DNA from: CBDVAK01 sp965371945
Lineage (GTDB): Bacteria > Pseudomonadota > Gammaproteobacteria > Competibacterales > JAHEDQ01
Reading direction: 5' to 3'
Assembly: GCA_965371945.1 (NCBI GenBank)
Contig: CBDVAK010000112.1
Span: 1 to 10,504, forward strand
DNA: 10,504 bases
The notes under the pieces were generated by a model that saw nothing but the letters and a program-made list of their open reading frames with translations, was not told the origin of the DNA and did no database searches. Below, piece after piece: positions 1 through 6,343 of this stretch (position 1 is its first letter; every line of letters starts with the position of its first letter). A program made the position numbers and the translations under genes.

Positions 1-41
1 AACACCATGCCGAACCAGACGATTGCGGCGATGCGCTTCAT
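1..41 (-). CDS. 5' end of a leftward gene, signal-peptide-like N-terminus (partial)
   Basis: An ATG at 41-39 on the minus strand opens a frame reading MKRIAAIVWFGMV before it runs off the left edge. A good ribosome binding site, AAGGAG, lies about 8 bases upstream of it. A short positive start (KR) followed by a hydrophobic run looks like the beginning of a signal peptide or a first membrane segment, so the product is probably exported or membrane-anchored. Only 13 full codons are visible, so the family cannot be named. The gene is divergent from ppk1, with a 238-bp shared upstream region in which I find no convincing pho box and no promoter with good spacing. Confidence 0.6.
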   Translation of the reverse strand, partial: MKRIAAIVWFGMV

Positions 42-279
42 GCGTCGATCTCCTTGTTGTGGTTGGTCCCCCGGATACATCGATCGGACCCGCCGTAGCG
101 AATCCTCCGTATAGGGTAGGCGTTGCGACGACAATGTCCAAGCAGATATTGATCTTGATCAGAACATGCCGGTCCCGAAAGAGTATCATTGGGCAGAAGC
201 AGGATTGCTGCACACAGGATGCTGACCGTCGCCCCTGGCTGGCGCGACCGAGGCCGATGCCACCCCGGAGAAACGCAAC

Positions 280-2529
280 ATGACGACCCCCGACCCCCTG
301 GAAACCAACCCGACGACCGCGGAGCCGACTGCCGCTGCCCCGGCAACTGCCGACCGGCGCAAGCCGCCGGCCCGCACCAGCCGACCAAAAGCGGTCGAAC
401 CGACCCCATTCGATCTGGACGCGCCGGAATGGTATTTGAACCGCGAACTGACCTGGTTGGAATTCAATCGTCGCGTGCTTCACGAAGGTTGGGACGAGCG
501 CACGCCCTTGCTCGAACGGGTCAAGTTCCTGGCCATCGTCAGCGCCAACCTCGACGAATTTTTCATGAAACGCATAGGCGGTCTCAAACAGCAGCTCGGT
601 GCCGGGGTGCAGGAGCGCAGCGCCGATGGCCGCACGCCCCAGGAACAGATCGATGCCTGCCACGTTGTGGTACACGACCTGGAGGAGCAAAAACGGGCCC
701 TGGCCCGCACGCTGCACAAGTTGCTGGTGGCAGAGGGCATTCGCATCAGCAGCTACAAGCGGCTCACCGAAGCCCAGCGAGAGGCCATGCGAGCCTTTTA
801 CCTGGACAATATCTTTCCGCTGATCACGCCATTGGCTATGGATCCTGCGCACCCCTTCCCGTTCATTTCCAACCTGTCGCTCAACCTGCTGGTGACCGTG
901 CGCTACAAGAATGACGAGGAAACTTCACTGGTGCGCATCAAGGTTCCAGTGGGTACCGACATTCCCCGCTTTCTGCCGGTGGAACCCGACCACCTGTACG
1001 TACCGCTGGAGGATGTGATCTCCAACAACCTCGACCTGTTGTTCCCGGGTATGGTGGTGGAGAGCGCCGAGCTGTTCCGGGTGACCCGTAACGCAATCAC
1101 CGAAATCGAGGAAGAACAAGCCCACGACCTTTTGTTGATGATCGAAACCGAGCTGCGGGACCGCAAGTTCGCGCCGATCGTCCGGCTGGAGGTGTCGCGG
1201 GGCATGAGCACCGTACATCGTGGCATGCTGGCGGCGGAGCTGGGTCTGGACGAGCATTCCGATGTCTTCGAGATGGAAGGCCTGATGCGCAAGCGCGATC
1301 TGTTCCAGATCGTCGGCATAGACCGGCCCGAGCTCCACGACCGCCCGCATCACCCGGTCGACCACCCCCGCATCGCCAACGCACCCAACATCTTTCATCT
1401 GATCCGTAACGACGGGCCGATCCTGCTGCAACACCCTTACGAGTCTTTTGTGACTTCGGTGGAGCGTTTTCTCAAGGATGCCAGCGAAGATCCCAAGGTG
1501 CTGGCGATCAAGATGACGCTGTATCGCACCGCGGATGATTCCAAGATCATCAAGTACCTGCTCAACGCGGCCCAGAACGGCAAGGAGGTGGCGGTCGCGG
1601 TGGAACTCAAGGCCCGCTTCGACGAGTCCGCCAATATTCGCTGGGCCAACTATCTGGAACAGGCGGGTATCCACGTCTCTTACGGCGTGCTGGGACTGAA
1701 GACACACAGCAAAGTGATCTTTGTGGTGCGACGCGACTTTTCCGGCTTACGACGCTATGCGCATCTGGGCACCGGCAACTATCACTCGGGTACGGCGCGC
1801 ATGTATTCGGACCTGGGGATGTTGACCAGCGATCCGGTCCTGGGGGCCGATCTCACCGAGCTGTTCAACTATCTGACTACCGGCCACGTCCCCAAGCGCG
1901 ATTACAAGAAGCTGTTGCCGGCGCCCAAGGTGCTCAAGCCTGCGCTGCTGGAGAAGATCGAGCGCGAGGTCAAACTCCATACCGCCAAATCACCCGGTTT
2001 GATCCAACTCAAGATGAACGCGCTGGAAGACGTCGATATCACCCGCGCGCTGTATCGGGCGTCACAGGCCGGAGTCCGTATCGATCTTATCGTTCGTGAC
2101 ACCTGCCGGCTGCGACCTGGCATTCCGGGGTTGTCGGAAACGGTGAGCGTGATCGGTATCGTCGGCCGCTTCCTGGAACATGCCCGGGTCTACTATTTCC
2201 GCAACGGTGGCGACGAGGAGTACTACATCGGCTCCGCCGACTTGATGCAACGCAATCTGGAAAGCCGGGTGGAGACGGTGAGCCCGGTGGATACACCGGC
2301 ATTGCAAACGCAGTTGAGGAGCATCCTCGATACCCAGTTAAACGATCGTCGCAGCGCCTGGGACATGCAGTCCGACGGTACTTACGTACAAAGAATGCCG
2401 ACGGCGGACGACGACCCGCGCAGTTGCCAGGAAGTTTTCATGGAAATGGCGGTGCAACGAGGCAAGGCCGAGCGAAAGATCAAGAAGCGCAAGAAAACGA
2501 GGATCACCAAAGGACGTCGCAACGGCTGA
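280..2529 (+). CDS. ppk1: Polyphosphate kinase 1
   Basis: This is polyphosphate kinase 1, which reversibly transfers the terminal phosphate of ATP onto growing inorganic polyphosphate. At 749 residues it is slightly longer than the usual ~700. The first ~45 residues are a Thr/Pro/Ala-rich, probably disordered extension. The N-terminal domain starts near YLNRELTWLEFNRRVL (52-67), followed by NLDEFFMKRIGGL (90-102). Two phospholipase-D-like C-terminal domains follow HPYESF (385-390). The catalytic histidine that is autophosphorylated should be H476 in LKTHSK, and the second conserved histidine H495 in YAHLGTGNYH. The last ~20 residues are very rich in Lys/Arg, an added basic tail. The ATG at 280 is preceded by GGAG nine bases upstream. 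The gene stands alone on the + strand, with no ppx beside it, and converges on the minus-strand cluster. All key residues are present, so it is probably active. Confidence 0.97.
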   Translation: MTTPDPLETNPTTAEPTAAAPATADRRKPPARTSRPKAVEPTPFDLDAPEWYLNRELTWLEFNRRVLHEGWDERTPLLERVKFLAIVSANLDEFFMKRIGGLKQQLGAGVQERSADGRTPQEQIDACHVVVHDLEEQKRALARTLHKLLVAEGIRISSYKRLTEAQREAMRAFYLDNIFPLITPLAMDPAHPFPFISNLSLNLLVTVRYKNDEETSLVRIKVPVGTDIPRFLPVEPDHLYVPLEDVISNNLDLLFPGMVVESAELFRVTRNAITEIEEEQAHDLLLMIETELRDRKFAPIVRLEVSRGMSTVHRGMLAAELGLDEHSDVFEMEGLMRKRDLFQIVGIDRPELHDRPHHPVDHPRIANAPNIFHLIRNDGPILLQHPYESFVTSVERFLKDASEDPKVLAIKMTLYRTADDSKIIKYLLNAAQNGKEVAVAVELKARFDESANIRWANYLEQAGIHVSYGVLGLKTHSKVIFVVRRDFSGLRRYAHLGTGNYHSGTARMYSDLGMLTSDPVLGADLTELFNYLTTGHVPKRDYKKLLPAPKVLKPALLEKIEREVKLHTAKSPGLIQLKMNALEDVDITRALYRASQAGVRIDLIVRDTCRLRPGIPGLSETVSVIGIVGRFLEHARVYYFRNGGDEEYYIGSADLMQRNLESRVETVSPVDTPALQTQLRSILDTQLNDRRSAWDMQSDGTYVQRMPTADDDPRSCQEVFMEMAVQRGKAERKIKKRKKTRITKGRRNG

Positions 2530-2558
2530 TCTGTCGTAGTTGCTCAATAAGCCGGGGC

Positions 2559-2778
2559 AATGTGGGTGCGGGTGGTGCCTTCCGGGACCGTCAGCGGCAG
2601 GGATGCCGCTGTCGAGCCTACAGGGGTGAATCGGAACCGAAGGTCCAGTGGACCTTCGCAGTCCGGTGAACGCCCGGGCCATGGATGGTCCCGGGCTGGT
2701 CCTGCAAGCGCAGCGGGATAGCGAAGCGCTGCAGGGATTCACGGCGTGTTTTGGAAGGCACTGCCCGCACCCACGTTA
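2559..2778. repeat. Inverted-repeat element with nested hairpins
   Basis: The 334-bp gene-free stretch after ppk1 is dominated by this structure. Its 25-bp ends, 2559-2583 and 2754-2778, are inverted copies identical at 22 positions. The three differences all become G-U pairs when the + strand is read as RNA, so the closing stem is unbroken. Inside are a hairpin at 2592-2611 (8-bp stem, GGGA loop), a 21-bp near-perfect palindrome at 2638-2658, a hairpin at 2672-2696 (7-bp GCCCGGG stem), and a hairpin at 2702-2736 (10 bp with one bulged A). GTGAATC (2626-2632) can also pair with GATTCAC (2737-2743), enclosing the last three hairpins. An outer pair, CTCAATA (2543-2549) with TATTGAG (2799-2805), may extend the element. 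It has no coding potential. It resembles interspersed palindromic intergenic repeats or MITEs of gammaproteobacteria, and may also stop convergent transcription. Confidence 0.75.
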
Positions 2779-2822
2779 CGACTGCCAAGGCCTCGGGTAT
2801 TGAGAAGTTTCGATCTGGCAGC

Positions 2823-2858
2823 AGCGGTCGCACGGCTCCCCGCGGGCGTGCGACCGCT
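2823..2858 (-). terminator. Terminator-like hairpin after the minus-strand cluster
   Basis: A perfect 12-bp GC-rich inverted repeat, AGCGGTCGCACG (2823-2834) with its complement at 2847-2858, has a 12-base loop. On the minus strand it begins 5 bases after the stop codon of the repeat-tailed gene. No T-run follows on either strand, so a classical intrinsic terminator is not certain. It could instead be a 3'-end stabilising hairpin. Its placement right after the last gene of the cluster supports a role in transcript ending or protection. Confidence 0.5.
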
Positions 2859-2863
2859 TCTGG

Positions 2864-3433
2864 CTAGTCCCCGCTGCCACCACGCATGCGGGCTTTGCCA
2901 CCGGCGTAGGCCTTGCCACCCGCATAAGCCTTGCCACCGGCGTAAGCTTTCCCTCCTGAATAGGCTTTGCCGCCAGCATAGCCGGCTCCCGCCTCTTCGG
3001 CATCGATCTCCGCTGCCAGCAGAACCTCGGCGAGCGGTCCGGCCTGGAGATCGAGGCGTATCGAAAAATCAGCCTGATCGTAGGCCCACACCCTCATCTC
3101 TTTGGCAAAGGTTCGCTGCGGCGTCACCGCCAGACCGCCATCGACGCTCGAGGCATCCTCGCCCGCGCCGTGCACCAGCAAGATCGCGGGGCGTGACAGA
3201 TCGTAGAAGTGGCCCTCGAAACTGAATGCATAGACACGTGCGAAGTGGACATTGCCACCCGCCGGGATCTGGCTGCCAAGCAACTTGTTGCCGTGGCCCA
3301 GCGGTGCTTGCTGGCTACCACGCTTCCCCGACTTCGCGGCATCCACACTGAGGTCCGTCAACACCCGCCCGTAGATCAGAATCTCGGTCGCATTCAGCAA
3401 TGTATCCGTTACCTTGCCATCTTTGTCTGCCAT
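2864..3433 (-). CDS. Unknown 189-residue protein with C-terminal Y(A/S)GGKA repeats; candidate modified-peptide precursor
   Basis: I do not recognise the family. The ATG at 3433 is chosen because AGGAG lies six bases upstream; the reading frame stays open further upstream to 3514 but without such a site. Residues 1-140 look like a folded domain with many hydrophobic strand-like stretches (e.g. LLNATEILIYGRVLTDL at 12-28, RPAILLVHG at 81-89) and no signal peptide or membrane segment. Residues ~134-151 form an acidic, Ala-rich segment ending in AGAG. Residues 152-181 are five consecutive hexapeptides Y(A/S)GGKA, followed by RMRGGSGD. The whole protein lacks cysteine. It is the last gene of a cluster containing YcaO, TfuA and a metallopeptidase, and has its own likely promoter. 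I infer that it may be the substrate of the YcaO/TfuA pair, with an unusually large leader and a multi-copy core. Alternatively the tail is a flexible binding or adhesion segment unrelated to modification. Confidence 0.85.
   Translation of the reverse strand: MADKDGKVTDTLLNATEILIYGRVLTDLSVDAAKSGKRGSQQAPLGHGNKLLGSQIPAGGNVHFARVYAFSFEGHFYDLSRPAILLVHGAGEDASSVDGGLAVTPQRTFAKEMRVWAYDQADFSIRLDLQAGPLAEVLLAAEIDAEEAGAGYAGGKAYSGGKAYAGGKAYAGGKAYAGGKARMRGGSGD
2891..2980 (-). repeat. Five tandem 18-bp repeats encoding Y(A/S)GGKA
   Basis: Five in-frame 18-bp units, with no spacer, encode YAGGKA, YSGGKA, YAGGKA, YAGGKA and YAGGKA. The codons differ between units: Tyr is TAT or TAC, Ala is GCC, GCT or GCG, Lys is AAA or AAG, and Gly uses all four codons. 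The amino acids are constant except for one Ser. Recent slippage would leave nearly identical DNA, so the pattern indicates an old repeat kept at the protein level. Confidence 0.95.
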
Positions 3434-3454
3434 GTGTCGCTCCTGTCCGCCATA

Positions 3455-3485
3455 ATTATGCCCACGGCATGCCGTGGGTATACAA
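3455..3485 (-). promoter_or_regulatory. Candidate promoter with palindromic 19-bp spacer
   Basis: On the minus strand, TTGTAT (3485-3480) and CATAAT (3460-3455) resemble -35 and -10 boxes, matching consensus at 4 and 5 of 6 positions. They are 19 bp apart. Of the spacer, 18 bp are a perfect palindrome, CCCACGGCATGCCGTGGG (3461-3478). A long spacer filled by a dyad is the established geometry of promoters controlled by MerR-family activators. Transcription would start near 3448, giving a short leader that carries AGGAG just before the ATG at 3433. The same palindrome could instead form a hairpin in the polycistronic RNA between the peptidase gene and this gene. Confidence 0.5.
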
Positions 3486-3510
3486 TGTAGTGCATGCTGC
3501 GGTGAAATTC

Positions 3511-4914
3511 TCACACCATGGGAAAACCCGGCCCCGATTGCGCGTTCAACCTACCGGCGCGGGCGCGCAACCAGCGTTGCCGATAGCGGGTTACCGATGC
3601 GTCGACGCTGCGCGCCGGAGTCATGGTTCTCGACGAGTGCGCGTGACTGTTTTCATCGGGTGGCGTCAGCCGCGGGCCCACCGCCACCTCACCGATATCC
3701 CGTAACCAGAAATTGCGGCCGATCAAACGCTGGAACCGTCCACCGCTCAACTCCCGGTCAGCATCCAGCAATGCCTCCAGCACATCCGCGTAGTCGAGAT
3801 GATCGGGGGACAAACGTCTCCAGGCGGCCGCGAGCGCATGGCCAGTGTAGTCCCTGGCATCCCGGAAAGCCTCGCGGAGACCTTCCGGTTCACGCGCGAA
3901 AGCACGATCGAATCCTTCCTGAATCAAGTGCTCGCCCGCCGGGTCACGCTCCAGAATATCCGCCAATTCCTCCAACCGTGGGCTGATCAACCCGCGTTCG
4001 AGCAACAGTTCGTGAAAAATATCGACCAGACAATCGAACACCGCGCCGGTCAGCGGTTGCGCCAGAAGATGCTCGTCAGCCCACCCCTGCTCGAATAACC
4101 TGAGGCTCAGATCGTTGCTGGCGATACGAATCTGCTGGTTTCCCGACAATTCCCCGATTCGGTTGAGATGATTAAGCACATACAGGTTGCCACGGGTATT
4201 GCGCAGTAGCCGTGCCACCACCGATTCGAAATGCGCGGCTGCAAGCAATGCCACCAGGTCGGCGGCCGACTCATGGAAGCCGTAGTACTCGCCGGAGCCC
4301 GCGCCTTCCGCCGGCAGGCCGATCTGCGAATAGACGATCAGGTGGCCGACCTCATGGGCGACGATGTCGAAGTTGAGCGCGAAGGGATCGATCGCGCCGT
4401 CGTCACCGTAGTTTGAGCCGGTCTCCAGAAACCCGTAACCGGCTGAGGCATTGTCGTAGCCTGCCAATGCGGATATCTGCAGACGTTCGAAGTGTTCCGA
4501 GAAATGCCAGGGCATCGGACCACCGAAATAACCTTCCCAGACATCGAGCACGAATCTGACCGTGCCAAACAGATGAGCGGCCTCAAAACCGGCATCACCG
4601 GGCGTGAGGTGATCGAAATGTCCGGCCACCGATGGCGCCACCGGCTCCTGCACCGGCCCCGACCAGGGTGGCAGATAAATGGTAGAGTCGCCGCCGGGCA
4701 ACTCCGTGAAACCATAGGGTTCGTGCTTGCCGACCGGCGCCACCACCACCATACGCGAATCCTCGGGCCCGGGGCCGAGGCTGCCTGCCGGAGAAGACAC
4801 CGCGATGGTTTCAGGAGCCTGAACATCGGTGCCGACCGGTGCCTGCGGGAACAGGCTGAAGCGCGTACCGGTGATCCGGGCGGAGCGCGAGCGGCGATGA
4901 TCGATGATACCCAC
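3511..4914 (-). CDS. Thermolysin-like (M4-type) zinc metallopeptidase, probably cytoplasmic
   Basis: Counting from the GTG at 4914, the product is 467 residues. The zinc motif HEVGH (187-191) sits in a hydrophobic helix (FDIVAHEVGHLIVYS). Twenty-four residues later comes HESAAD, whose Glu (215) and Asp (219) match the third zinc ligand and ExxxD pattern of thermolysin-type peptidases. GAVFDCLVDIFHELL (290-304) looks like a later helix of that fold. No signal peptide or propeptide is evident, unlike secreted M4 enzymes, so an intracellular role is likely. Its place between tfuA and the repeat-tailed gene suggests it trims that product; this is inference. The start is unresolved. There is no ATG between 5052, deep inside tfuA, and 4752. 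The best Shine-Dalgarno (AGGAGG, 4919-4914) overlaps the GTG and is instead well spaced from two in-frame ATC codons at 4908 and 4905. A start at ATG 4752 would lose about 54 residues. Confidence 0.8.
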   Translation of the reverse strand: MGIIDHRRSRSARITGTRFSLFPQAPVGTDVQAPETIAVSSPAGSLGPGPEDSRMVVVAPVGKHEPYGFTELPGGDSTIYLPPWSGPVQEPVAPSVAGHFDHLTPGDAGFEAAHLFGTVRFVLDVWEGYFGGPMPWHFSEHFERLQISALAGYDNASAGYGFLETGSNYGDDGAIDPFALNFDIVAHEVGHLIVYSQIGLPAEGAGSGEYYGFHESAADLVALLAAAHFESVVARLLRNTRGNLYVLNHLNRIGELSGNQQIRIASNDLSLRLFEQGWADEHLLAQPLTGAVFDCLVDIFHELLLERGLISPRLEELADILERDPAGEHLIQEGFDRAFAREPEGLREAFRDARDYTGHALAAAWRRLSPDHLDYADVLEALLDADRELSGGRFQRLIGRNFWLRDIGEVAVGPRLTPPDENSHAHSSRTMTPARSVDASVTRYRQRWLRARAGRLNAQSGPGFPMV

Positions 4915-4964
4915 CTCCTGCCCGAATTCACTGCCCGTTAGGAGGCTATTCTCGGACAGCCTCC
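4912..4964 (-). promoter_or_regulatory. tfuA-peptidase junction: strong Shine-Dalgarno and alternative hairpins
   Basis: Read on the minus strand, GGAGGCT (4964-4958), beginning at the last base of the tfuA stop codon, can pair with AGCCTCC (4947-4941) around a 10-base loop. The overlapping CCTCCT (4945-4940) can instead pair with AGGAGG (4919-4914), the only strong ribosome binding site for the peptidase gene. The two pairings exclude each other, so the junction could control peptidase translation. This is read from base complementarity only; no folding energies were computed. Confidence 0.35.
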
Positions 4965-6343
4965 TAGCTTTCGATGCGTCCAGCGCCGGGCTCCACCGTT
5001 TGTTGGCAGTATAGCCACTCCCTGAGCAAGGCTCTATAAAGCCCTGTCGCATGCTCGAAACCAAGTTCGCGGGCGGCGCGATCGATATCTTCGGGTATCT
5101 CGCACTGCATCCGCTGTTCGAAGTGCCAGGCCAGCAGGATCGCCGGTGACACGCCAATGCGATCCGGATCGGGCTCCAGTTGTCCGCTTGCCGACAGCAG
5201 CGCGAACTTGCTGGTGGCCCGTTCCAGCAAGGCCTGGTAACGACCGCTCAACCTGAGGCAATCCAGGATCCGTTCATACAGAGCTTCCCGGGCATGTTTT
5301 CTCAACCCGGTCAGACGAATTCTGTCATCGAGGATACGTCGCAAACCAACACCATCGAGATGATGCGCCCCCAGCCACGTCTGCAGTTGATCGCGGGTCA
5401 TCAGACCCAATTCGCGACGCAGATCGCTGAGTTCCCGGCCCCGGGCCTCCTCATCAGGAGCCGCAACGTCACCCCTTGCTGCCTGATCCGCAACCAGTGC
5501 CAGCAGTGCCTGGTCACGAACCAGCGGCCAGCCGCCAGGCTCAATCTGCAGCTCCTCGACCAACAGGGATTCCGGCACCTCCTGCGCATTGCCTGTAGCA
5601 GAGTCCAGGGTAACACCCCCACCGGCGGCAACGACCTCGTCCCACATTTCGGTCCACTCGAAAGCGAAGCCGGGGGCGCTAGCCGTCAGCGGAGATGTCG
5701 CCAGCTCCTCGAGCGTCCGCACCACCTCCAAGGCATCCAAGCGCTTCAGATCCACGCGGCCGCCAGGTAACCAGGCCTCCAACTTACGCAATGATGCGGC
5801 CTCGCACCCGGTACCGCGAGCGTCCTGCAGAATCCTCGGCCAGTCGCGTTGCTGATAGAAGAGCGTTTTTGCACACTCGGTCAGCAGCCGGCGCAACCGT
5901 TCGTCGACCACGCCCTCGGCAACCGCCCGGTCGAGCGTCGCGCGGATATTGACCATGGCCTCGCACAGCGGTTTGAAATCTAGCTCCGGCGGGCCGTGCA
6001 AAACCGCCACCTCATCATCGTCCTGCAGCTTTCCGTCCCGATAGTCGGCAAAAATCCGACCGACCCCGCGCATTCCAAACGCTGCCAGCTCGGCCGCGCG
6101 CAATGCACCCATGCTGGCGCCACCGACGACCTGCACACCCTCGGAGATGGCCCACAGTATTTCCTTGTGCCACACCGACAGCACACCTTCGAAATAGCCG
6201 TCGATGATACCGACGATACGCGCCCCCCTGCGTACCGCGCGGTAGACATCGCCCTGTTGCACCGGCGCCAACCGGATGATCTCTGCGGCCATCACCGGAT
6301 GACCGGCGGACAGACTGGGACCTACAAAAACACAGACTCTCAT
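4964..6343 (-). CDS. tfuA: TfuA-like protein
   Basis: The 459-residue product begins MRVCVFVGPSLSAGH and carries the TfuA-like core in its first ~200 residues: GIIDGYFEGVLSVWHKEILW (45-64), then GGASMGALRAAELAAFGM (74-91) and GVGRIF (93-98). TfuA-like proteins are known partners of YcaO enzymes and are thought to supply or handle sulfur when a backbone amide is turned into a thioamide; the name comes from the trifolitoxin locus. The remaining ~250 residues, rich in charged helices, are an extension I cannot assign. The ATG overlaps the ycaO stop as ATGA (6343-6340), so the two are almost certainly translationally coupled. No transmembrane segment is seen. The pairing with YcaO argues for thioamidation rather than azoline formation. 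The family call is firm; the substrate is not shown by this gene. Confidence 0.93.
   Translation of the reverse strand: MRVCVFVGPSLSAGHPVMAAEIIRLAPVQQGDVYRAVRRGARIVGIIDGYFEGVLSVWHKEILWAISEGVQVVGGASMGALRAAELAAFGMRGVGRIFADYRDGKLQDDDEVAVLHGPPELDFKPLCEAMVNIRATLDRAVAEGVVDERLRRLLTECAKTLFYQQRDWPRILQDARGTGCEAASLRKLEAWLPGGRVDLKRLDALEVVRTLEELATSPLTASAPGFAFEWTEMWDEVVAAGGGVTLDSATGNAQEVPESLLVEELQIEPGGWPLVRDQALLALVADQAARGDVAAPDEEARGRELSDLRRELGLMTRDQLQTWLGAHHLDGVGLRRILDDRIRLTGLRKHAREALYERILDCLRLSGRYQALLERATSKFALLSASGQLEPDPDRIGVSPAILLAWHFEQRMQCEIPEDIDRAARELGFEHATGLYRALLREWLYCQQTVEPGAGRIES

Noticed and set aside
149..189. Possible ppk1 promoter (TTGATC repeated at 149-160, TATCAT at 184-189)
   Set aside because: Spacing is far too long for a sigma-70 promoter and no pho box is visible, so I do not call it.
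23..283. 86-codon + strand frame upstream of ppk1
   Set aside because: Starts inside the divergent signal-peptide gene, has no ribosome site, and an unstructured Arg-rich composition.
2891..2980. The 18-bp repeats considered as a CRISPR array or regulatory iterons
   Set aside because: The units are contiguous without spacers, in frame, and vary at synonymous positions, which fits a protein repeat.
2746..3225. 159-codon + strand frame covering the repeat element end and the repeat-tailed gene
   Set aside because: Arg/Pro/His-rich translation of the complementary strand; the minus frame has a ribosome site and meaningful repeats.
3455..3486. Palindrome considered as the end of an IS200/IS605-type element
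   Set aside because: No transposase or TnpB remnant lies nearby, and the palindrome fits neatly between promoter-like boxes.
4915..5157. N-terminal extension of the peptidase frame up to ATG codons at 5157 or 5052
   Set aside because: It overlaps the well-supported 3' end of tfuA in another frame and has no peptidase-like sequence.
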